A stretch of 8,466 nt of DNA, from assembly GCA_003506735.1 (NCBI GenBank), contig DNYS01000043.1, forward strand, positions 1 to 8,466, in the 5' to 3' direction. The first letter of the stretch is position 1; each line of letters starts with the position of its first letter. This document shows positions 1-5,036 of the stretch, piece after piece. The notes below the pieces were generated by a model that worked only from the letters and a program-made list of their open reading frames with translations, did no database searches and was not told where the DNA came from. The stretch is from Nitrospinota bacterium (GTDB lineage Bacteria > UBA8248). Made by a program: the position numbers and the translations under genes.

Positions 1-45
1 TGCTCGATGCCTAGAACGACCCCCACCCCCCTATCCGGCCTTCTC

Positions 46-66
46 CCCTCTCAGAGGGCTTTATTT
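46..66 (+). terminator. Possible weak intrinsic terminator
   Basis: CCCTC and GAGGG form a 5-bp stem around a TCA loop (46-58), followed by CTTTATTT. The stem is short and the T tract is interrupted, so this is a weak candidate. It would end a transcript entering from left of the window on the + strand. Confidence 0.3.
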
Positions 67-103
67 CGCGTCTGAATGCTATTCCCGGAGCATAAATCCT
101 CTT

Positions 104-125
104 TCAGGCTATCCGCCTGATTTTA
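104..125 (+). terminator. Likely rho-independent terminator, + strand
   Basis: TCAGGC (104-109) and GCCTGA (115-120) form a perfect 6-bp stem around a 5-base loop, directly followed by TTTTA. Together with the weaker hairpin at 46-58 it suggests that a + strand gene ends just left of the window. No coding frame ending here can be shown, so the gene it would serve is not visible. Confidence 0.42.
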
Positions 126-232
126 GATTGGGAGCGTCCCCTTCCCTGCCCATGAAATGAGGTGTCTGTTTTACTGTCTATTGGTGAGCCACAACCGCAT
201 ACAATGAGACATAGAGGCAAATAGTCTGAAAT

Positions 233-280
233 GCAGAAAACCCGCGCCAGCACTCAACAATCGAGAAATGACGCGGGTTT
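233..280 (-). terminator. Long hairpin directly after the tRNA-Leu remnant
   Basis: AAACCCGCG (238-246) and CGCGGGTTT (272-280) form a perfect 9-bp stem. The 25-base loop can pair further (CA/TG at 251-252/269-270 and CTC/GAG at 253-255/263-265). Read on the - strand the 3' arm runs into TTTTC, which resembles an intrinsic terminator for a transcript arriving from the tRNA remnant at 281-339. Read on the + strand the tail is TTTCCG, which is poorer. The large loop is unusual for a terminator, so a small structured RNA element remains possible. Confidence 0.42.
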
Positions 281-339
281 CCGAATTCGCTCTAGATGGA
301 TTTTGAGTCCACTGCGTCTACCAATTCCGCCACTCCGGC
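281..339 (-). pseudogene. Truncated tRNA-Leu(CAA), 5' part only
   Basis: Read on the - strand from 339, the sequence begins with the acceptor 5' strand GCCGGAG and TG. A class II D arm follows (GCG, a loop containing TTGGTAGA, CGC), then a 5-bp anticodon stem GTGGA/TCCAT around the loop CTCAAAA, which gives anticodon CAA. This matches bacterial tRNA-Leu closely. After the anticodon stem (to 296) only about 15 bases resembling a variable arm remain. The required T arm (GG-TTCGA-type loop) and the 3' acceptor strand CTCCGGC are absent from all sequence down to base 1. Instead the perfect 9-bp hairpin at 238-280 begins at once. As it stands it cannot fold into a working tRNA. It could be a deletion or integration scar, an assembly junction, or a tRNA-derived small RNA gene. 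The identity of the 5' part is clear; the cause of the truncation is inference. Confidence 0.7.
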
Positions 340-373
340 ATCGTTTATTTTCAATAAATTATGGGATTGTTGA

Positions 374-419
374 TTTTTCGGCCGATAAGTTTGGGAGCGC
401 TCCCAATTATCCCGAAAAA
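374..419. promoter_or_regulatory. Nested palindrome with LacI-family-type operator core
   Basis: The core TTGGGAGCGCTCCCAA (391-406) is a perfect 16-bp palindrome with a central CG, as in LacI/GalR-family operators. Its inner 14 bases, 392-405, match the operator type I recall for the cellulose/cellobiose regulator CelR of Thermobifida. The symmetry continues outward: GATAA (384-388) pairs with TTATC (407-411), and TTTTTCGG (374-381) pairs with CCGAAAAA (412-419). Two unpaired dinucleotides, 382-383 and 389-390, both lie in the left arm, giving 21 paired positions per arm. Flanking T and A runs are placed the wrong way round for a terminator. No LacI-type gene or sugar gene lies in the window. 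The site is 35 bases upstream of the tRNA-Leu remnant (- strand) and about 70 bases before a - strand-independent orphan promoter at 491-518 (+). Confidence 0.5.
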
Positions 420-729
420 CGATTGGTCGAAAATCAATAACAGGTTGAATATACACGATATCGGGCCAAAATTGAACTTACCTTTTCGGTGGGACCATTT
501 TCGCAAAGGATATATAATATGTGATTACTTGTTTAAATTGAATTTGGGAGGAGTGAAAGAATCGGAAAGGGCCAGAAGAAGAACCCATGAATCGCGCTGA
601 ACCGAATGTGAGCACAACTCGTCCATTGGCCCCGGGTACCCGATCGACCGAGGGCCCAGCATAAAAATCCGCCTGTTATTCGCCTAAGAGCGCGGAACGA
701 AAAATTCAAACCCGATGGGATGCCCCCAT
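420..729. other. Gene-poor stretch without a recognisable gene
   Basis: Apart from the orphan promoter-like sequence, I find no supported gene here on either strand. The open frames present are short, rich in Arg, Ser and Pro, lack ribosome sites, and partly overlap the zinc-finger gene antisense. A 10-bp palindrome CGGGTACCCG lies at 633-642 and GGGCCC at 651-656; neither is followed by a T tract. No obvious terminator was found for the zinc-finger gene that ends at 730. Confidence 0.4.
491..553 (+). promoter_or_regulatory. Orphan promoter-like and Shine-Dalgarno-like sequence
   Basis: A perfect TATAAT lies at 513-518 in an AT-rich patch, with a poor -35 match GGGACC at 491-496 (16-base spacing). 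A purine-rich GGGAGGAG, similar to a strong ribosome site, follows at 546-553. No ATG, GTG or TTG stands 5-9 bases after it and no coding frame follows. The only nearby candidate is a 25-codon frame from ATG 587 to TAA 664, which lacks a well-placed ribosome site. This may be the leader of a deleted gene or chance. Confidence 0.25.
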
Positions 730-972
730 TTATGCCGCCCCGTCGTATTCCCTCCAACTCGATGGAACGACCTCCTGGGCCTCGATCCGCCAGGAGACGG
801 CCTCGGCGCACTCCGGACACAGGACAATAAAGCGGCCCTCCGGATCATCTTCCATCTCGTCCCGAAAAACCTTGAGACAGTTCCGGCAGTGCGTTCGATC
901 ACAGGCCGTGCAAACATTCGGCCGCGGATGTGTGAATCGCATTCCGCAAGCGGGGCAATCGACCGTTTCCAT
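730..972 (-). CDS. Small zinc-finger protein, eight-cysteine RING/FYVE-like spacing
   Basis: This 80-residue protein has four CxxC pairs: C6/C9, C21/C24, C29/C32 and C52/C55, with H28 next to the third pair. The spacing C-x2-C-x11-C-x2-C-x4-C-x2-C-x19-C-x2-C provides ligands for two zinc ions. It resembles the interleaved cross-brace layout of FYVE and RING domains, and THCRNCLKVF recalls the FYVE HCRxCGxxF stretch. Two separate zinc ribbons are the simpler alternative. The tail (56-80) is acidic and has no motif I know. No signal peptide or membrane segment is seen, so it is probably cytoplasmic. ATG 972 was chosen because GGAGG lies 8 bases before it; the in-frame ATG at 987 would place that site inside the gene. 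The cysteine pattern supports a real gene, but I do not recognise the family and assign no function. A protein- or nucleic-acid-binding role is the usual use of such folds. Confidence 0.72.
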   Translation of the reverse strand: METVDCPACGMRFTHPRPNVCTACDRTHCRNCLKVFRDEMEDDPEGRFIVLCPECAEAVSWRIEAQEVVPSSWREYDGAA

Positions 973-1511
973 AAAAAACGCCTCCATCGCGCCACTGGCC
1001 GTACTTTTCCGGCGTGGAAATCGAACGGGTCCACAACCACCTGAAACGCCAGGCCCTCTGCCAGCAGAATACCACTTTCATTCACTCCACAACCCACACC
1101 GATGCCCCGCGGCCCGCGTCATCGAGGGTGCACCCTTTATGGTCGTGGCTCCGCTAACGAGCAATTTCGGGCGCGTCGCCGGCAAGCGCTTCACTGTGGC
1201 GGCCTTCCCCTGGCGCTGGGAGGGCGCTGACGGGTGCATCGTCCTTCCTAGTGGCTTCCCCAGGCTGGAATAGCCGGAAAACGCAGGATACGGCGCCGCA
1301 AGCTGAAAAAGGTCCCCGCAAACTCCCGAAAACTCCAAACCGCATCCCCCCCCCGGGCGTAACTCGCCCCCTGGCACCTGGGGACCCTTCCGCCAGCGAG
1401 ATAATCATAGGGCCGTTTAAAGGATTGGCTGCTACAGGAAATTCGCAGTAGTCCGGGTTTCGGACGCCAAGCGGGGCCGGCCCGGAGAGGCCGTCTGCAT
1501 AGACTTACCGG
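973..1511. other. Long intergenic region, mostly unexplained
   Basis: No gene can be supported in these 539 bases. A run of nine C (1346-1354) is a likely slippage or sequencing trouble spot. Two GC-rich hairpins lie just past the fmdB-like gene's stop: GTCCG/CGGAC around GGTTT (1451-1465) and the perfect palindrome GGGCCGGCCC (1474-1483). They could slow transcription leaving that gene, but neither is followed by a T tract, so I do not call a terminator. A - strand frame from about 1118 to 975 reads rather like protein but has no ribosome site and no recognisable motif. Confidence 0.4.
1066..1092 (-). promoter_or_regulatory. Possible extended -10 promoter for the zinc-finger gene
   Basis: On the - strand, TATTCT (1066-1071) is preceded by TG one base upstream (1073-1074), making an extended -10 element. 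TTGTGG (1087-1092) could serve as a -35 box, although the 15-base spacing is short. The start would be near 1059, leaving a leader of roughly 85 bases before ATG 972. This is a weak match to consensus. Confidence 0.25.
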
Positions 1512-1877
1512 CTAGTCCGATGTCTTGGCCTTGGCCTTTTGGGATTCGCTCTTTTTCTTTTCGCCGCCGGATTTGGATTCGCTCTTGGTCTCTTTCGCGG
1601 CCGCGTTCGATGAATCGCCCGAGGAACCGCTTTGGGATTCGTTCTTCGAATCGCTCTTGGATTCCTGTTTCCCTTGCTTGGAATCCTTTTTCCCGTTTTT
1701 ACCGTAATCCGTCACATACCAGCCTTCTCCCTTCAGATGGAACGCCGAACGGGAGATTTTCCGGCGCAGTTTCAGTCGGCCACATGCCGGGCACTTTCGG
1801 AGCGGCCCATCCGACATGCCATGGATGACCTCGTGTTCCTCGCCGCATGAACCGCATTCATACTCGTAAATCGGCAC
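1512..1877 (-). CDS. FmdB-family zinc-ribbon protein with long charged tail
   Basis: The 121-residue product opens with PIYEYECGSCG, the signature start of the FmdB/CxxC_CxxC_SSSS putative regulatory family. The zinc ribbon uses C8/C11 and C29/C32 and is followed by the family's HLKGEGWYVTDYG-type segment (47-59). Residues 60-121 are low-complexity Lys, Ser, Glu, Asp, Gln and Asn, making up half the protein; such tails are common in the family, though this one is long. The GTG at 1877 was chosen because the family motif starts at its second codon and a GGGGAG ribosome site lies 7 bases ahead. It sits 31 bases after ilvE and is probably co-transcribed with it. The family's molecular role is unsettled: the name comes from a gene linked to formamidase/amidase regulation, and no regulatory action can be read from the sequence. 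Confidence 0.88.
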   Translation of the reverse strand: MPIYEYECGSCGEEHEVIHGMSDGPLRKCPACGRLKLRRKISRSAFHLKGEGWYVTDYGKNGKKDSKQGKQESKSDSKNESQSGSSGDSSNAAAKETKSESKSGGEKKKSESQKAKAKTSD

Positions 1878-1908
1878 AACCAAACTCCCCTTATTGCAAA
1901 TCAAAAGG

Positions 1909-2823
1909 TTAAACGGTGGTAAGCCAACCGAGATGGCCTTCATCCCTTCCATTGACCACCGCGAAAAAAGCGTCTTGAAGACGTTTCGTAATCGGCCCTG
2001 GCTTGCCGTCTCCAATCATTCGGTTATCCACTTCCCGAATCGGGGTGAGTTCCGCCGCCGTTCCCGTGAAAAAAGCCTCATCGGCAACATACACCTCATC
2101 CCGGGCAAACGCCTCCACCTCAATTTCAAGACCCTGCTCCCGGGCAAGATATATAACCGTCTCGCGCGTGATGCCCCTCAATATTCCCTGAAGGGGCGGA
2201 GTCTTCAAAACGCCGTCCCGCACGAGAAAAATATTTTCTCCAGACCCCTGGGTAACGAAGCCCTCGGGATCGAGCATGAGCGCTTCGTCGAAACCGCTTT
2301 GAACCGCCTCCATCTTGGCCAACTGGCTCACAGCGTAGTTTCCAGTCGTTTTCGCCCCGGTCATGTAGCTGTTGGGATGATGGCTCGTGAAGGAGGACAC
2401 CTTGACCCGAATTCCCTTGGACAGGCCCTCTTCCCCCAAATAGGCTCCCCATTTCCATACGGCGATCATCGTCCTCACGGGGGCGCCGGCGGGATTCACG
2501 CCCATCGATCCGTACCCGAGCCACACCAGGGGGCGTATATAGCACGCATCGACCTTGTTGGCGCGGATGGTCTCGAGGACGGCTTTTGTAAGAACTTTCT
2601 GATCAAAGGGAATATCGAGGCCGACGATGTGGGCCGAGTCGCAAAGACGCTTCATGTGCTCATCGAGGCGGAAAACGGCGGGACCACGGTTGGTCTTGTA
2701 GCAGCGAATGCCTTCGAAAACACCTAGTCCGTAGTGCAAGCTGTGGGTGAGAACGTGAATTTTCGCCTCATCCCACGGCAAAAATTCTCCATCCATCCAT
2801 ATTTTTTCTGTAGCGCCTTCCAA
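1909..2823 (-). CDS. ilvE: Branched-chain amino acid aminotransferase
   Basis: This is a full-length (304 residues) fold-type IV PLP aminotransferase. It moves the amino group between glutamate and the 2-oxo acids of valine, leucine and isoleucine, the last step of their synthesis, in the cytoplasm. Visible family marks are IWMDGEF near the N terminus, HSLHYGLGVFEGIR (27-40), YIRP (95-98), the PLP lysine K158 in GAKTTGNY, SGEN with E196, and the TGTAAEL cofactor-phosphate segment (253-259). D-amino acid transaminase and aminodeoxychorismate lyase share the fold, but this motif set favours IlvE. The start is TTG 2823: it is the only candidate between an in-frame TAG at 2836-2838 and the conserved N terminus, and its ribosome site (GGGG about 10 bases upstream) is weak. 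A promoter-like sequence lies 55-83 bases upstream, so ilvE and the FmdB-type gene may be expressed apart from the two dehydrogenases before them. Confidence 0.93.
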   Translation of the reverse strand: MEGATEKIWMDGEFLPWDEAKIHVLTHSLHYGLGVFEGIRCYKTNRGPAVFRLDEHMKRLCDSAHIVGLDIPFDQKVLTKAVLETIRANKVDACYIRPLVWLGYGSMGVNPAGAPVRTMIAVWKWGAYLGEEGLSKGIRVKVSSFTSHHPNSYMTGAKTTGNYAVSQLAKMEAVQSGFDEALMLDPEGFVTQGSGENIFLVRDGVLKTPPLQGILRGITRETVIYLAREQGLEIEVEAFARDEVYVADEAFFTGTAAELTPIREVDNRMIGDGKPGPITKRLQDAFFAVVNGRDEGHLGWLTTV

Positions 2824-2877
2824 AATTCCAAGCCCCTATTTCATAAGTATTCGAACTGATTTTTGCCCAACCGGGAG

Positions 2878-2906
2878 AGTATAAATACCTGAATCCGCCT
2901 GGGCAA
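2878..2906 (-). promoter_or_regulatory. Sigma-70-type promoter for ilvE
   Basis: On the - strand, TTGCCC (2901-2906) and TATACT (2878-2883) are separated by exactly 17 bases, matching 4 of 6 and 5 of 6 consensus positions. Transcription would begin near 2871, giving a leader of about 47 bases. It lies in the 90-base gap after the hydroxyacid dehydrogenase gene, a gap wider than the others in this gene series. The arms TTGCCCA and TGGGCAA across the same gap could pair but lack a terminator tail. Confidence 0.5.
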
Positions 2907-2913
2907 CCGCCTC

Positions 2914-3939
2914 CTAGCTTCTCTCTCCGGAGGAAACCGTCCCGTCCAAAACGGCGATTTTTTCATACACTTCCGGGTTTCGCAACATGACCGGATTCGG
3001 GCGCTCCCCCTTGAGCACCCGGATGATGCTGTCAGAAACCATCCGGAAGACCCTCTCGTGCGCCAAATGGGTGGAACCGGCCAGATGGGGGGTGACGACA
3101 GCGTTGGGCAGGGAGAACAGCGGGTGGTCCTTCTCGGGAGGCTCTCCTTCGAATACATCGATCCCGGCGGCGGCGATAACGTTCTCGCGCAGGGCCCCGA
3201 CAAGAGCCTTTTCGTCAATAACCGGCCCCCGGGAGCAATTGACGATCACCGCTTGGCTTTTCATCATTTGGAACCGGTCGGCGCCGAATAGGTGCCGGGT
3301 TTCGTGCGTCAGGCTGCAATGCAAGGAAATGACGTCCGATTCCCGCGTCAGGGTGTCGAGATCTACAGGTTCCGCCCCCCGTGCCCGGATCTCATCGGGG
3401 GGAACATAGGGATCGAAGGCCAGAATTCGTCCATCGAATCCCCGCAGCAAACGGGCAAGCTCTCGCCCCACGTTTCCGATACCCACGATGCCGAAGGTCG
3501 CGCCCGAAAGTTCGATGGCATCTACGAGAACTTCCCGCCATGCGCCTCCCTGCAATGTTTTCATATAGCTTGGAATGCGCCGCACCGAGGCCAGTATAAG
3601 CCCTAGGGCCGCCTCCGCCACGGCGATGGCGTTCGAGCCCGGGCAGTTTGTCACCGGCAAACCAGCCCGGGTCGCGGCAGGGATATCGATGTTCTCCACG
3701 CCAACGCCAAACTTAGCGACAATTTTCAGACGCGTTCCGGCCTGAATCACGCGATCGGTCACCTGCTCACGCGATGTCACCAAAATCGCGTCCCACTCCG
3801 GAATTCCCCGGGTCAGGTCATCTTCCGTCCACTTCTCCGGGCCGCCCACGCGGACTTCGCCGTGAGGTTCGAGGAGCTCTCTCAAAAGCGACATGGGTTT
3901 TCGCGGTTCGGGAACGAAAATTACGGGCCGATTGCTCAA
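2914..3939 (-). CDS. D-isomer-specific 2-hydroxyacid dehydrogenase (phosphoglycerate dehydrogenase-like)
   Basis: This 341-residue NAD-dependent oxidoreductase belongs to the D-2-hydroxyacid dehydrogenase family. The nucleotide-binding domain has GIGNVG (153-158) and, at the end of the second strand, D176 of AFDPY, which favours NAD over NADP. The catalytic set is present: R237 in NCSRGPVID, E266 in DVFEGEPP and H285 in TPHLAGST. The substrate half includes KFGVGVENIDIPAA (76-89), typical of phosphoglycerate dehydrogenase-like members. It lacks the C-terminal ACT domain of long SerA enzymes, so serine feedback control is not expected. Substrate cannot be told from sequence: 3-phosphoglycerate, glyoxylate/hydroxypyruvate or another 2-oxo acid are all open. 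It starts with TTG at 3939, with GAGGGAG upstream, 51 bases after nadX, and is probably co-transcribed with it. Confidence 0.88.
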   Translation of the reverse strand: MSNRPVIFVPEPRKPMSLLRELLEPHGEVRVGGPEKWTEDDLTRGIPEWDAILVTSREQVTDRVIQAGTRLKIVAKFGVGVENIDIPAATRAGLPVTNCPGSNAIAVAEAALGLILASVRRIPSYMKTLQGGAWREVLVDAIELSGATFGIVGIGNVGRELARLLRGFDGRILAFDPYVPPDEIRARGAEPVDLDTLTRESDVISLHCSLTHETRHLFGADRFQMMKSQAVIVNCSRGPVIDEKALVGALRENVIAAAGIDVFEGEPPEKDHPLFSLPNAVVTPHLAGSTHLAHERVFRMVSDSIIRVLKGERPNPVMLRNPEVYEKIAVLDGTVSSGERS

Positions 3940-3990
3940 AACGCTAGTCTCCCTCTAAATGCGCCGTCCAGCGGAGAAAAAATATCCAGG

Positions 3991-4788
3991 CTAGGTGCCG
4001 ACCAGCAATGTGGCCGAAATTTGGCGAAGATAATTGATATTCGAAAGGTAGGTGAGAATTCCCGTCCTGTGATTTTCGGAAGGTACGTTTTCGATCCTGA
4101 TGAAAGAGCGGCCAAACTCTCCCACCACCTCCACTTCGTGAATGTTCCGGTCCACCGTGGGGTCGCACATGATACGCATCCGGGTGCGGTGCGGGCCGAT
4201 GCCGGCCAAACTGACCGCAGCGGAAACGTTGACGTTCGCGGGAAACCCTTTGCATGCCTCAAGGGGCGTTCCCTCGAATATCACCGTGGGCTCACGAATC
4301 GAATCCAGATCAATCCTGTTCTCCTCGATGTAGGGCGCTCCCTTCAGACTTTTCGGAGGCTTTCGCGTGGTCATCGTCACCGACTCAATCTTCCCTGTCG
4401 CAGCGCCCTTTAGGCCGTCCAAACCGATAATCGCGCCGGAGGGAACGTGAATTCGCGCATTATGCTTCTTCCCCAACTCGATCAGGTCGGGACGCTCCAA
4501 AAGGGCGCCCACTGAATTGATGATGACATCCTTTCCGCGAGACAAAGACTCGCGGCAAATGGCCTCCACGGATGGGCCTCCCGAGGCCTCCAGTACGATG
4601 TCGGACGCTTCGGCCACCTCCGGCAATTCCCTCATGGGCGGCCTGCGCCGCAAGGATGCTAAAAACTCCTCGGCATTCGAGGGGGTCCGCGTCATCACCG
4701 CCGAGACCGAATAGGGCACCTCGCCTTCGTCCGCCGCTCTGACCACGGCCCTGCCAATTACTCCCAATCCAATCACGCCCAGATTCAT
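3991..4788 (-). CDS. nadX: L-aspartate dehydrogenase
   Basis: The 265-residue product matches the NadX/DUF108 aspartate dehydrogenase family in length and layout. It has a Rossmann GLGVIG at 7-12, SGAIIGLDGLKGAA (117-130), GFPANVNVSAAVSLAG (181-196), and H217 at the position I take for the family's catalytic histidine. The enzyme oxidises L-aspartate with NAD(P) to iminoaspartate, which either feeds quinolinate/NAD synthesis or hydrolyses to oxaloacetate; the reverse reaction aminates oxaloacetate. No nadA or nadC is nearby, and the neighbours are a hydroxyacid dehydrogenase and IlvE, so an amino acid role is as likely as NAD synthesis. ATG 4788 is preceded by GGAGAGG (4794-4800); a longer frame to 4845 adds only residues before the Rossmann start. 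It is the first gene of the - strand series and diverges from the CRP-family gene. Confidence 0.9.
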   Translation of the reverse strand: MNLGVIGLGVIGRAVVRAADEGEVPYSVSAVMTRTPSNAEEFLASLRRRPPMRELPEVAEASDIVLEASGGPSVEAICRESLSRGKDVIINSVGALLERPDLIELGKKHNARIHVPSGAIIGLDGLKGAATGKIESVTMTTRKPPKSLKGAPYIEENRIDLDSIREPTVIFEGTPLEACKGFPANVNVSAAVSLAGIGPHRTRMRIMCDPTVDRNIHEVEVVGEFGRSFIRIENVPSENHRTGILTYLSNINYLRQISATLLVGT

Positions 4789-5036
4789 GGCACCCTCTCC
4801 AGATTGAAAACCGGGAACATCTACCCGAAAGCGCATAAACCCCATGCAGCCAGGTAATCCCCGCGGCAGGAAACGCGGTGAAGCTGATTTTGCACCATTT
4901 GGGTAGGATACACGGTTTCCCTCGATATTTCGCCCTCATAATTTCCCTAAATCTGCTACAATGGCTTGTTTAGTGGGGGAGTTGCGCAAAATTCCGGGAA
5001 CCAAATTTTCTTTTTAATCATTTCCAGAGGGATAAT
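4789..5036. promoter_or_regulatory. Divergent intergenic region, nadX / CRP-family gene
   Basis: These 248 bases must carry the promoters for both outward genes. The + strand promoter is listed separately. On the - strand I see no convincing promoter for nadX: TTGTAG (4956-4961) with TATGAG (4935-4940) has only 15-base spacing. An inverted repeat GGTG-N12-CACC (4877-4896) could be a protein site, but its half-site spacing does not match the CRP (TGTGA-N6-TCACA) or FNR (TTGAT-N4-ATCAA) consensus. Confidence 0.4.
4954..4962 (+). promoter_or_regulatory. Extended -10 promoter of the CRP-family gene
   Basis: TG, one base, then TACAAT (4957-4962) form an extended -10 element, which can act without a good -35 box; none is seen. 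Transcription would start near 4969, giving a leader of about 67 bases that ends in the ribosome site AGAGGG just before ATG 5037. Confidence 0.45.

Noticed and set aside
283..296. GAATTC and TCTAGA close together, plus CCCCGGGTACC at 631-641, resembling cloning-vector polylinker sites
   Set aside because: The GAATTC/TCTAGA pair lies within or beside the tRNA-Leu sequence, the site order and flanks do not match a known polylinker, and no further vector sequence is seen. Chance restriction sites are the simplest reading.
233..339. Intron-containing or permuted tRNA-Leu gene
   Set aside because: The anticodon stem and loop are continuous with no insertion, and no T arm or CTCCGGC acceptor strand is found either downstream to base 1 or upstream on the same strand to about 730.
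374..419. Nested palindrome as a rho-independent terminator or an integron attC site
   Set aside because: The T and A runs flank the stem in the wrong order for a terminator on either strand, and the attC core motifs RYYYAAC and GTTRRRY are not present at the expected places.
587..664. 25-codon frame on the + strand behind the orphan promoter
   Set aside because: No well-placed ribosome site, no recognisable motif and no other support; kept only as part of a finding.
1894..2727. 277-codon open frame on the + strand
   Set aside because: It lies antisense to ilvE and has no ribosome site or recognisable domain; the strong motifs are on the - strand.
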